NCBI RefSeq assembly: GCF_000744835.1
Contig: NZ_JQMS01000001.1
Location: 248,001-312,000 of the forward strand
Length of the DNA stretch: 64,000 nucleotides
DNA from: Flavobacterium sp. 83
GTDB taxonomy: Bacteria > Bacteroidota > Bacteroidia > Flavobacteriales > Flavobacteriaceae
Direction: 5' to 3'
The position numbers and the translations under genes were made by a program. Numbering within the stretch: the stretch's first letter is position 1; every line of letters starts with the position of its first letter. The notes beneath the pieces are model-generated. The model worked only from the letters and a program-made list of their open reading frames with translations, searched no databases and was not told where the DNA came from. This document shows positions 9,069 to 17,281 of this stretch, piece by piece.

Positions 9069-10222
9069 GATTGGCTAGTTATGGATTGATAAAAAAGGAT
9101 GTTCTGTTGTGCAATTTTTTCTATATCAAAAACAGCTTCCACACGTTTTCTGGCATTATCTCCCATTGTCAGACAAAGGTTGGCATCCGCTAACAACTCC
9201 AGTATTCTATCTGCGTAAAGAGTATGATCTTGCGGATGAACTAGAAAACCACTTTCACCATCTACAATTAATTCCTGTGCCCAACCTATATTGGTATTAA
9301 CCACTGGCTTTTGTAGCGCCATTGATTCTATAGTCACCATTCCTAAAGTTTCGGCAAAGCTAGGAAAGATACAAACGTGTGCTTGTTTCATGTAGTTTTG
9401 AACGTCCTGATACGGTATTTTCCCAAGGTAAGTTACTTTTTCTAAATCATTTGTACCAAATTCTTTTTGAAGCAGTTGCCATGTCGAATGACTGCCTGTT
9501 TGTACATCCGAAGAATCTCCACCAATTAAAATCAGCTTTGCTTCAGGGAATTGAGTTCTGACTTTTTTAAAAATTGCAGGCAGTTCAAACACGCCTTTCT
9601 TGCGTATTACCGTGCCTATATACAACAGCAACCCCTTTTCAAAAAGTGCTGGATTTGGATTTTCAAAACGGTTCAATTCAAGTCCGTAATGAATAGTTTG
9701 TACCCGTTTATTTTTTATCCCGAATAATTCCTTGGAGACATTTCCCGCATAAGTAGTAGGCGCAATAAAAGCTTCGGCATTGCGAACAGCGAGCTTTTCG
9801 AACCAATAATTTTTTAATTTCTGATGACGCTTTTCAATATGGCAAAAATAAGTATCACTGCCATGAAACCGAATCACCAATGGTACCTTCAAACGCATAA
9901 AAGCAGTAATACCAGTCCAGTCAGGTGCTTCGACAGCATCAATTTGCTCAGAAAGGATGTATTTATTTAAGTAGTTTTCAAGGTACTTTCGGTGGTAATA
10001 CCAACCCATGAATTTGTATTTTCTGTTTTTGATCAAATAAATGGTCATTCCATCCTCGACAAGTACCGCATCGTCTTGCTGGCCATACACAAACACCGAA
10101 ACTTTGACATTTTTTTTGGCCAAAGCAACCACTAAATTCTTGATACTGGTTCCAATCCCTGCAGCATGGGCTACTCGTTCGTGGGGATATTCTGGTGTAA
10201 GAAAGGCAATGTGCATCTTCAA
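9065..10222 (-). CDS. Family 4 glycosyltransferase
   Basis: A 385-residue GT-B enzyme. The N-terminal domain begins with HIAFLTPEYPHERV and a GIGTSIKNL loop. The donor domain has LLYIGTVIRKKGVFELP, LILIGGDSSDV, LGKIPYQDV and the EX7E motif ETLGMVTIE, all standard for GT4 enzymes. It heads a coupled run of four genes (9065, 7524, 6529 and probably further downstream). A short 43-base gap separates it from the acyltransferase upstream. The donor sugar cannot be told. Confidence 0.9.
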   Translation of the reverse strand: MKMHIAFLTPEYPHERVAHAAGIGTSIKNLVVALAKKNVKVSVFVYGQQDDAVLVEDGMTIYLIKNRKYKFMGWYYHRKYLENYLNKYILSEQIDAVEAPDWTGITAFMRLKVPLVIRFHGSDTYFCHIEKRHQKLKNYWFEKLAVRNAEAFIAPTTYAGNVSKELFGIKNKRVQTIHYGLELNRFENPNPALFEKGLLLYIGTVIRKKGVFELPAIFKKVRTQFPEAKLILIGGDSSDVQTGSHSTWQLLQKEFGTNDLEKVTYLGKIPYQDVQNYMKQAHVCIFPSFAETLGMVTIESMALQKPVVNTNIGWAQELIVDGESGFLVHPQDHTLYADRILELLADANLCLTMGDNARKRVEAVFDIEKIAQQNILFYQSITSQS

Positions 10223-10265
10223 TTTATTTATAAAGCAAACTAACTTCTTTTTTATTAAAAATTAA

Positions 10266-11363
10266 CTAATTCAGCTCCCTTTTTGAGATTATTTTTTTTC
10301 CTAAGTTTTGAAATGGAATCTCGATTAAATAGTAAGTAAGTGTCGAAATAGACACTGAAACAGATAAAATCAACAAAAATCGCAAGGAAAAATTTAAGAA
10401 ATAGTGCTGACAAAAATCAATTAAATGGAATTTAGCCAACCAAGAAATAACTATAAAATGTATAATATACATACTAAAACTAATTTTTCCGATATATCTT
10501 AAAATTGGATTACAAATAAAACTCAGTTTTCCTTTACTCAAAACAATACCAAAAATCACAAAAAACACACCAAAAACAATGTGATTAAAATATAAAAAAT
10601 CAAGGGTAGAACCAACCTGTAATAATAATAAAATCATAGAAAGGAAAAGTACTTTAGGGCTTACCAATTTTATAGCACTACTATCTTCTATTAAAAAGAA
10701 CAGTATAATGCCTAATGCAAAAATAGGCAACTGACAAGGAAAATAATAAAAGAGAAATTCTCTCCACAAATACGGCTCGGAAATAAAAGGGAAATAGGTA
10801 AAATATTCTTGAAATACAAGCTTAAACAGTAAAGTAATATTCAAAAAAATAAAAGCTGAATGTATGCTTTTTATCTTCCTAAACAAAAAGGGAAAAAGGG
10901 CATAAAATAGCATCTCCTCAGCAATTGACCAACCTCCAGGTACCAAGCTGTTAATCCAATAAGGGTTAAATCCATGAACAAATAACACATTTGACATTAT
11001 ATTACTTTTCGATATATAAGGCTGATTCCCTAACCAATAAGGCAGATTAAAAAAGATTCGAATAACATAATACAAAATCCCTAAATAATATATGGGCGCA
11101 ATTCTAAAAAATCTTCGGATATAAAAGTTCTTCAAGGGACTCTGTTCCATACCGTTTCTGTTTTGATAAGAACGAAACAAAGTAAAAGCACTGGCAATAA
11201 AAAAAAACTGAACCCCTCTTGAACCTAAGCCCAAAAAAACAGATAACGCATGAGGCATTTTTACTACACCTTGCATAGCAGAATGCATTACAACAACCAT
11301 TATAATTGCCAGTCCCCTCAGCGCATCGATATAATTTAATTTTTCTAATTTGTTATTGCTCAT
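10266..11363 (-). CDS. Acyltransferase 3 (AT3/OafA-type) membrane protein
   Basis: A 365-residue membrane protein with about ten hydrophobic segments. The N-terminal signature of PF01757 is present: NYIDALRGLAIIMVVVMHS with the conserved Arg (R16) and His (H27), then GVQFFFIASAFTLF and GWSIAEEMLFYALFPF. AT3 proteins move acyl (often acetyl) groups across or at the inner membrane onto sugars. Its start overlaps the stop of the upstream SGNH-like gene (11360-12241) by 4 bases, so the two look like one functional pair. In OafB-type enzymes the AT3 and SGNH domains are fused in one chain; here they are separate. Confidence 0.9.
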   Translation of the reverse strand: MSNNKLEKLNYIDALRGLAIIMVVVMHSAMQGVVKMPHALSVFLGLGSRGVQFFFIASAFTLFRSYQNRNGMEQSPLKNFYIRRFFRIAPIYYLGILYYVIRIFFNLPYWLGNQPYISKSNIMSNVLFVHGFNPYWINSLVPGGWSIAEEMLFYALFPFLFRKIKSIHSAFIFLNITLLFKLVFQEYFTYFPFISEPYLWREFLFYYFPCQLPIFALGIILFFLIEDSSAIKLVSPKVLFLSMILLLLQVGSTLDFLYFNHIVFGVFFVIFGIVLSKGKLSFICNPILRYIGKISFSMYIIHFIVISWLAKFHLIDFCQHYFLNFSLRFLLILSVSVSISTLTYYLIEIPFQNLGKKIISKRELN

Positions 11364-12241
11364 AAATCGGTAAAAAAATCATGTAAAATTATGGATGTAA
11401 ACTTGCGTGCCCCGGTATCATTCATATGCCCACAAGAAGAGAAATACTCATCTCCCTCTACCGCTTTTTCATAATTGTGAATTTCGGGATACATTTGATG
11501 CACTTTCTCAAAATAATTTAATCCTTTCGTATTGCTACACATAGGTGTCATAACGGCGATCAGGTTAATGTGATTTGTTTTGCAAAGATGCTTTATTTCT
11601 TCATAGTATTTATTATGCAAGGGTTTTAGATTGGTCAGGTCATTTTTCATATTTGCATTTGGGTTTTTACCCAACGGATAATAGCCTAAATGATCCAATA
11701 GCTTTGTAGGTTTTTTTAGTGCAGCGTTATACATTTCCCTAAAGCCGATTTGCGGTTCAAAAACAACATACCGGTAAAAAGGAATGTAATAGTTAGCCCA
11801 AAAACCAGGCTGCTGTGTAAAATGAGCTGCAATCACTTTAGAATCGTGAATATAAGGCATGAATTTAGACGCAACACTCTCAGATTCCTTCTCATTCGAC
11901 AAATTCAAATCGGCTTCAAGTATCACATTTTTTATGACATATTTCCGTTCTATCATTAATTTCAGAAGCAAAGAGGCTTCAAACAAATGTCCGCCACTCA
12001 TCCCATAATTAAAAGCCTTTAACCCTTTTCTTTCAAACATTGGAGTTACAAAATGATTATTGGCTCTCGAGGATCCTAAAATTACTACATCGTAAGCCCT
12101 ACCTTTTGAATTATAGACATACCCTATTTTCCCTCTATTGGAGGATTGTAAATATACTTTTGTGTAGGCAATATCTAACACAACCAACACAAAAAAGGTC
12201 AGCAAAAGTATTTTTATTATAAAAATTATAAACCGTTTCAT
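11360..12241 (-). CDS. Membrane-anchored SGNH-hydrolase-like protein, partner of AT3
   Basis: A 293-residue protein with one N-terminal hydrophobic segment (about residues 3-25), then a periplasmic domain. VILGSSRANNHF holds the likely nucleophile Ser of SGNH block I; YGMSGGH resembles block II; GHMNDTGARKF near the C-terminus resembles the His block. The Asp normally three residues before the His is not there (SCGH). The protein is a clear paralogue of 14693-15592: both share the GSSR block, an R-Y...IG-REV/REM stretch and the H-N-G ending. By analogy with DltD, AlgJ/AlgX and the SGNH half of OafB it probably passes acyl groups from the AT3 partner to the glycan. The direct product is unknown. 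Confidence 0.72.
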   Translation of the reverse strand: MKRFIIFIIKILLLTFFVLVVLDIAYTKVYLQSSNRGKIGYVYNSKGRAYDVVILGSSRANNHFVTPMFERKGLKAFNYGMSGGHLFEASLLLKLMIERKYVIKNVILEADLNLSNEKESESVASKFMPYIHDSKVIAAHFTQQPGFWANYYIPFYRYVVFEPQIGFREMYNAALKKPTKLLDHLGYYPLGKNPNANMKNDLTNLKPLHNKYYEEIKHLCKTNHINLIAVMTPMCSNTKGLNYFEKVHQMYPEIHNYEKAVEGDEYFSSCGHMNDTGARKFTSIILHDFFTDL

Positions 12242-12297
12242 TGATGTTTTATTCTCTTTTAAATTATGATTTCACTACACACTTAATTTCTTTTTTC

Positions 12298-12389
12298 TTG
12301 CCCCACCCTAAAGGGAGAAAAAAAGAAATACTACGTTATGATTTATCAAGAACTTTACTGATTTTCGATTCCCTTTAGGGCCGGGGCAA
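12298..12389. repeat. Palindromic intergenic repeat, copy A
   Basis: A ~92-bp unit with inverted ends: left arm TTGCCCCACCCTAAAGGGA (12298-12316) and right arm TCCCTTTAGGGCCGGGGCAA (12370-12389), enclosing AAGAAATACTACGTTATGA. The arms pair with one bulge or mismatch. Three more full copies and one half copy lie at 12841-13242. This copy ends about ten bases before the stop codon of the DUF559 gene. Confidence 0.85.
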
Positions 12390-12398
12390 AACGAAAAT

Positions 12399-12797
12399 TT
12401 ACGATAACATCTTAATAAACGCTTTGATTTTATCTATAACTTCTGGTAACTTCAACATTATTTCTTCATTAGTGAATCGAATTACTTTTAATCCTTGAAA
12501 TTCTATATCACTTGTTCTTTTTTCATCCAAAAGCTGTTGTTCTTCAGTCAGATGATATCCACCATCAATCTCAACAACTAATTTTAGGGCGTGACAATAA
12601 AAATCAGCGATATAGATACTAAGAGGATGTTGTCTCCTGAATTTATATCCCTCTAGCTGATTATTTTTCACTGCTAACCATAACTTTTCTTCAGCTTGTG
12701 TTTGATTTTCTCTTAATTTTTTAGCATTTGAAAAAATCAGTGGGGATGCTCCTTTCCACATAGAATCTGATTGTAGCGATTTTTTATCCATAGCCAT
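12399..12797 (-). CDS. DUF559 domain protein (Vsr-like, PD-(D/E)XK-type fold)
   Basis: A 132-residue protein of the DUF559 family (PF04480), related to very-short-patch-repair endonucleases. Signature residues are visible in order: KKLRENQTQAEEKLW, FRRQHPLSIYIADFYC, then KLVVEIDGGYH with the acidic residues of the nuclease-like core, and VIRFTNEEI. The function of free-standing members is not established. It has no obvious role in sugar synthesis. It splits the two acyl-transfer modules and is closely bounded on both sides by copies of one palindromic repeat family, which suggests it arrived as a repeat-associated passenger. ATGGCTATGG gives a second possible start two codons in. Confidence 0.88.
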   Translation of the reverse strand: MAMDKKSLQSDSMWKGASPLIFSNAKKLRENQTQAEEKLWLAVKNNQLEGYKFRRQHPLSIYIADFYCHALKLVVEIDGGYHLTEEQQLLDEKRTSDIEFQGLKVIRFTNEEIMLKLPEVIDKIKAFIKMLS

Positions 12798-12840
12798 ATA
12801 AAAAATTCATAATTCAACAACAACAATTAATCTTCCCAAA

Positions 12841-13257
12841 TTTCCGGCTCCCTTTAGAGCCGAGGTTAAACGAAAATTTTCATCTCTAATTTCTTTTTCT
12901 TGCCCCACCCTAAAGGGAGAAAAAAAAGAAATACTACGTTATGACTTATCAAGAATTTTACTGATTTTCGACTTCCTTTAGGGCCGGGACAAAACGAAAA
13001 TCCACACCCCTTATTTCTTTTTTCTTGCCCCAACCCTAAAGGGAGAAAAAAAAAGAAATACTACGTTATGACTTATCAAGAACTTTACTGATTTTCGACT
13101 CCCTTTAGGGCCGGGGCAAAACGAAAATCCACACCCCTTATTTCTTTTTTCTTGCCCCACCCTAAAGGGAGAAAAAAAAGAATACTACGTTATGACTTAT
13201 CAAGAATTTTACTAATTTCGACTTCCTTTAGGGCCGGGGCAAAACGAAAATTCATCA
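12841..13257. repeat. Array of palindromic repeats (half copy B, full copies C, D, E)
   Basis: This 460-base gene-free stretch between the DUF559 and MBOAT genes is nearly all repeat. 12841-12884 is a right-arm-only copy (GGCTCCCTTTAGAGCCGAGG). Full copies span 12900-12992, 13025-13119 and 13152-13242, spaced about 125-127 bases apart, each with left arm TTGCCCC...CCCTAAAGGGA and right arm TCCTTTAGGGCCGGG.CAA, followed by AAACGAAAAT. The last copy ends 16 bases before the MBOAT stop codon. The units look like REP/MITE-type hairpin elements; no ORF is inside. Confidence 0.88.
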
Positions 13258-14691
13258 TCAAAACTGAAAATAAATAAATTCTTTATAATCAGAATAAGTT
13301 CCTAAAGCTAAAAGAGCCGCTAGGCAAAGTGTAATTTTCACCCAACTGTACTTACCCGAAATAGGTTCGATTTTAGTTCTTGAATTCCATTCGACGAGAA
13401 TAAAAATCAAAACTAACAGTACCATTTCATAACTGTACCTTTCATTTTCTAAATATTGTGGTACAAAACTTCTATTTGTAAAAATACGGGCAATATAATC
13501 AAAGGCAATTTCAATAGATTTTGCTCTAAAAAATATCCAAGCCAGACAACTTAATCCAAAAGTGACCAAAATACTCCACAATACTTTTAAGGAACTGAAA
13601 TTCCATTGCAGTTGAACCGTTTCCATATTAGAACGATTTTTATGGAGTAACAATAAGGGTAAAAAGTACAACGCATTAATAAAACCCCAGGCGATAAAGG
13701 TCCAATTGGCACCATGCCAAAAACCACTTAGCAAGAAAATAACAAATACATTGCGGACTTGTTTGAATTTACTGCCTTTGCTTCCTCCAAGCGGGATATA
13801 GACATAATCCCGAAACCAGGACGATAGGGATATGTGCCAACGACGCCAAAATTCAGCAATATCTCTGGAAAAATAGGGATAGTTAAAATTGCGCAATAAA
13901 TCAATTCCGAATAACTTAGACATCCCGAGTGCCATATCCGAATAACCAGAGAAGTCCCCATAAATTTGGAAAGCAAAATAAAAGGCTCCAAGAAGTAACG
14001 ATAAAGAATTCATGGAGGTATAATGATCAAAAATCGCATTAGCATAGGTCGCACAAGTATCCGCAATTACTACTTTCTTGACTAATCCCCAGATGATCTG
14101 ATAGACTCCCTCTTTTGCTTTTTTATAATCAAAAGTTCTTTTTACTTTTACTTGCGGCAATAAATGCGTGGCTCTTTCGATAGGTCCAGCAACTAAAAGC
14201 GGAAAATAACTAACAAATAAGGAGTAATCCACAAAGTTATATTCGGCTTTAATTCTTTTTAAATAAATATCGATTACATAAGATAAACCGTGAAAAGTAT
14301 AAAAGGAAATTCCAACTGGAAGAATTACGTGGAGCAACAACGGGCTTGTTTGCAACCCAAACCCGTTCAATAATTGGGAGAAGGAATCTGCAAAAAAATT
14401 GTAATATTTAAAAATACCCAGAAAACCAAGATTAACGCTGATACTCAGCCAAAACCAAAATTTTCGCCCCATTTCAGTCTTTGCTTTTTCAATTCGGATT
14501 CCGGTATAAAAATCCAAAAACGTAGAAAACACTAACAGAAATAAAAAATGCCAATCCCAACAGGAATAAAAATAGTAACTCGCTATAATGAGAACTGCAT
14601 TTTGGGTGCTTTTGGTTTTATTAAAAACAAACCAATACAACACAAAAACAATAGGCAAGAAAATAGCGAAAGATAAAGAGTTGAAAAACAT
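13258..14691 (-). CDS. MBOAT family O-acyltransferase (AlgI/DltB-type)
   Basis: A 477-residue membrane protein with about ten or more hydrophobic segments. MBOAT (PF03062) hallmarks: ILPVGISFYTFHGLSYVID (125-141), FWRRWHISLSSWFRDYVYIP with the conserved His 286, and SGFWHGANWTFIAWG with the catalytic-type His 326. AlgI and DltB of this group move acyl groups from a cytoplasmic donor to the periplasm for transfer onto glycans. The upstream SGNH-like gene ends one base before this gene starts, the same kind of pairing as AT3 with SGNH at 10266-12241. Likely role: O-acetylation (or other acylation) of the polysaccharide. Confidence 0.93.
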   Translation of the reverse strand: MFFNSLSFAIFLPIVFVLYWFVFNKTKSTQNAVLIIASYYFYSCWDWHFLFLLVFSTFLDFYTGIRIEKAKTEMGRKFWFWLSISVNLGFLGIFKYYNFFADSFSQLLNGFGLQTSPLLLHVILPVGISFYTFHGLSYVIDIYLKRIKAEYNFVDYSLFVSYFPLLVAGPIERATHLLPQVKVKRTFDYKKAKEGVYQIIWGLVKKVVIADTCATYANAIFDHYTSMNSLSLLLGAFYFAFQIYGDFSGYSDMALGMSKLFGIDLLRNFNYPYFSRDIAEFWRRWHISLSSWFRDYVYIPLGGSKGSKFKQVRNVFVIFLLSGFWHGANWTFIAWGFINALYFLPLLLLHKNRSNMETVQLQWNFSSLKVLWSILVTFGLSCLAWIFFRAKSIEIAFDYIARIFTNRSFVPQYLENERYSYEMVLLVLIFILVEWNSRTKIEPISGKYSWVKITLCLAALLALGTYSDYKEFIYFQF

Positions 14692-14692
14692 G

Positions 14693-15592
14693 CTAAATTT
14701 TATTTTTATTATTTATTATTTCTTCCACTAAAATTTCAGAGAATTTATGCGCCCCTATTTCGTTCAAATGAAAACAGTTCACAAATAGGGAGTCGTCTTG
14801 TATGGCATTAGAAAAATCATATAGATCTGGAATTCTTGTCTTTAATTTTTTGATATAACCTAAATTTTTGGTGTGCTTACAAAAGGGTGCGCAAAAAAAG
14901 ATAATTTTGATCTTATTCGCGACTGCATATCTTTTTATTTTTTCGTAATATTGATTATTTGATGCAATAAAAGCCGGTAAAGAGCGATGATTACTACCCT
15001 GCTCAACACCTTGCAAAGAACTATAGCCTTTATTCTGAAGTACACTTGTTCTCTTTCCAATCAAACTGGTAAAAACTTCTCTACAACCTATTTTAGTTTC
15101 ATTTGTAAAATATCTAACGTAAGGAATATAATAATCTCCAAAATTTTTTCCTACATAATTTAATAAATACTCCTTTGTTATTAAATTATCTCTTATAAAT
15201 GGGGTCATTTCGTAGGGTAAATTATTTGAAAAGCCTTTATTTTTATTATACATATAATCTACTTGAATGAATATTGAATCTGATTTAATATTATATTGTT
15301 TCAAAATTTGTAATAAGTAATAAATATCACCAAGATGTGCATATTGAAAACCTAGATTTAATGCACTTTTTTTCGTTTTATCTTCAATTAACATTGGAAC
15401 AATTCCATTTTCAACCCTTGAAGAACCCAGAAACACATAATTGACTTTGGTATTTTTCAGGCTTCGTAAATACTGAAATTTAGTCCTTGGATTTGCATTT
15501 TTATAAATAGTGGTATAGGTAAAATCGAATACCAATAGTAATAGTAGAATGACAGATAAAATTCCAACAATCTGAATTACAAATTTTTTCAT
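14693..15592 (-). CDS. Membrane-anchored SGNH-hydrolase-like protein, partner of MBOAT
   Basis: A 299-residue protein with an N-terminal hydrophobic helix (about residues 3-27) and a periplasmic domain. The SGNH block I is YVFLGSSRVENG (putative nucleophile Ser), and the His block is NCFHLNEIGAHKF. The position three before the His is Asn, not the usual Asp. It is paralogous to 11360-12241, with similar length and the same ordered motifs. The one-base gap to the MBOAT gene suggests they act together, as AlgI works with AlgJ/AlgX and DltB with DltD. I infer, and do not see directly, that it is the periplasmic acyl-transfer subunit. Confidence 0.72.
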   Translation of the reverse strand: MKKFVIQIVGILSVILLLLLVFDFTYTTIYKNANPRTKFQYLRSLKNTKVNYVFLGSSRVENGIVPMLIEDKTKKSALNLGFQYAHLGDIYYLLQILKQYNIKSDSIFIQVDYMYNKNKGFSNNLPYEMTPFIRDNLITKEYLLNYVGKNFGDYYIPYVRYFTNETKIGCREVFTSLIGKRTSVLQNKGYSSLQGVEQGSNHRSLPAFIASNNQYYEKIKRYAVANKIKIIFFCAPFCKHTKNLGYIKKLKTRIPDLYDFSNAIQDDSLFVNCFHLNEIGAHKFSEILVEEIINNKNKI

Positions 15593-15620
15593 AGTAGACT
15601 AAAAATAATAACTCCAGTTT

Positions 15621-17018
15621 TTATCTTTCCAGAATAGCGTCAATACTTTTCCATATTTTCTCTGAAGCTTGAGTTGGGGTTACACCAGCCACAATTTCAT
15701 ACCATTTTTTCCCTTCAGAAACATTAGATAATTGACCTTCTAGAATTTGGTTCACCAAATGTTCCAACTCTTTTTTATCTGTACAAAAAACAGCTGCTTC
15801 TGGGCTGGGCATACTTCTAAAATGAACATACTTATAATTTTGACCAATGTCTCGAATTCCTTTTTTTAATTGAGGTTGTTCGTAATTGAAGTAAATACAC
15901 GGTTTTTCATGAGCCACAAAATCAAAAACTGTGGAGGAACATACATTGGTGACCAATTCAGAATGGGCACAAACATTGTACAATAGTGCTAAATCTTCTT
16001 TAGTGGGCAAAATTTCATTCCATTGTTTTCCCATCGGTTTCCAGATTGGGTCTATTGCAACAATTACATCAGTATTTGCCCGCAAAACAGCATCGTATCG
16101 ATTGGTAGTATCAACGGGACATTTTCGGTAGATAATCCCCAAGTTTTTTCCCTTGCTGTTTAAGCTGCGAACTGCATGGGCCAAATCCTCTAAATAATAC
16201 TGATCCAAAGGCGAAGTGGTTTCATCATCACCGGAATAACAAATGTATTTTTTATCACTATCTAAGTTATGCTCCGCAAAAAAAACAGCTCTTTCTTGCA
16301 GCAATTCGCTATCGTAATGCGGTTCAAACTGGGGGGTTCCGGTAACTATAACTTGGGATTCCTGTACAAAAGGATAATACTTTAAAACTTCTTCTTTCAT
16401 TAAATCACTCCAGACAAAGTAGTAATCCGTTTCCACAACCTGCATGGCCTTAGGCACGTTATCCCAGGAATAGACAAAAGCAACAGTAGGAATTCCTAAA
16501 TCTTTAGCAGCCAATAAAGCACTAATGGATTGAGTGGCCCGTTGCGTAGTGCAAAATACTAAATCCGGTTGATGTTGCTGTAACTGAGCTTTGCAATACT
16601 GGTATTTTTCCGTGGAACGTTCTAAACTATTGATTCGTTTTCGGATACGGACAATCCCTTTTTCTGATGAATTCAATCCTATTAACAACTTCGTATAAAG
16701 TGTAATTAAGCTGTTTTTTATGCCGTTGTAACTAAAAGGAAATTTATAGGTTGGATACACATCATCCTTAAATTTTTTTTGAGAAACATTCAATTCGATG
16801 TGTTTTCGAATTCGGGTATAGATAGGGGTCAACCTATTTATTTTATGGGTTTCAATTTTTACCTCATCATAACCCAACTCCTCTTTGAGAGAGAAAACAG
16901 TATTATTCCAATAGACAATTTGGTGTCCTTTTTGTTCTCCTAATTCCTTGAATTTAGTAAATGCAAAATTGCGCAAACCTACTCCGTCAGGAAAAAAAAC
17001 AAATATTTTTTTACTCAT
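15621..17018 (-). CDS. Putative GT-B glycosyltransferase next to the nonulosonic-acid genes
   Basis: A 465-residue soluble protein with a GT-B-like layout: KIFVFFPDGVGLRNFAF at the start, PDLVFCTTQRATQSISAL and VAFVYSWDNVPKAMQVV in the N-terminal domain, QVIVTGTPQFEPHYD at the junction, and a donor-like C-terminal part with NVCSSTVFDFVAHEKPCIYF (Ser-Thr and a helix start that resemble the end of CDP-glycerol- or sialyl-transferase-type GT-B enzymes). It is the first gene downstream of neuB and the NeuA-KdsC fusion, so transfer of the CMP-activated sugar is a reasonable guess. The family is not certain. Confidence 0.6.
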   Translation of the reverse strand: MSKKIFVFFPDGVGLRNFAFTKFKELGEQKGHQIVYWNNTVFSLKEELGYDEVKIETHKINRLTPIYTRIRKHIELNVSQKKFKDDVYPTYKFPFSYNGIKNSLITLYTKLLIGLNSSEKGIVRIRKRINSLERSTEKYQYCKAQLQQHQPDLVFCTTQRATQSISALLAAKDLGIPTVAFVYSWDNVPKAMQVVETDYYFVWSDLMKEEVLKYYPFVQESQVIVTGTPQFEPHYDSELLQERAVFFAEHNLDSDKKYICYSGDDETTSPLDQYYLEDLAHAVRSLNSKGKNLGIIYRKCPVDTTNRYDAVLRANTDVIVAIDPIWKPMGKQWNEILPTKEDLALLYNVCAHSELVTNVCSSTVFDFVAHEKPCIYFNYEQPQLKKGIRDIGQNYKYVHFRSMPSPEAAVFCTDKKELEHLVNQILEGQLSNVSEGKKWYEIVAGVTPTQASEKIWKSIDAILER

Positions 17019-17104
17019 AAATTATCTTAGAAACGTATTATAAAAATGTGAAAAACATATTTTAACTAAACCACTATGGACTTAAAATCCGTAGATTTGG
17101 TTTG

Positions 17105-17203
17105 GCAGACTTAAAGTCTGCAAGGTTAAATCTTTTTAATTTGCCACAGATTAAAAAGATTCACACAGATTAATCAGTGATAATCTTTTTAATCTGTGGC
17201 AAA
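17105..17203. repeat. Long inverted repeat in the gap between NeuB and the next gene
   Basis: A 22-bp perfect inverted repeat, 17140-17161 (beginning TTTGCCACAGATT) against 17182-17203 (ending AATCTGTGGCAAA), with a 20-base loop containing CACAGATTAATC. Just to the left, GCAGACTTAAAGTCTGC (17105-17121) is a second short palindrome. No T-run follows in the direction of transcription, so this reads more like a dispersed intergenic repeat than a standard terminator. The whole gap 17019-17281 holds no gene. Confidence 0.75.
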
Positions 17204-17281
17204 AAATTTTTAAGAAGCTAAAGCGAAATGCACTAAAGTACATATTTTTAACTATTTATGTGACCAATAAACTTTACTCCC

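Noticed and set aside
12298..13257. Rho-independent terminators at each GGGCCGGGGC arm
   Set aside because: The same unit recurs four times with both arms about 90 bases apart and no T-run after the arm in the minus direction; better explained as a repeat element.
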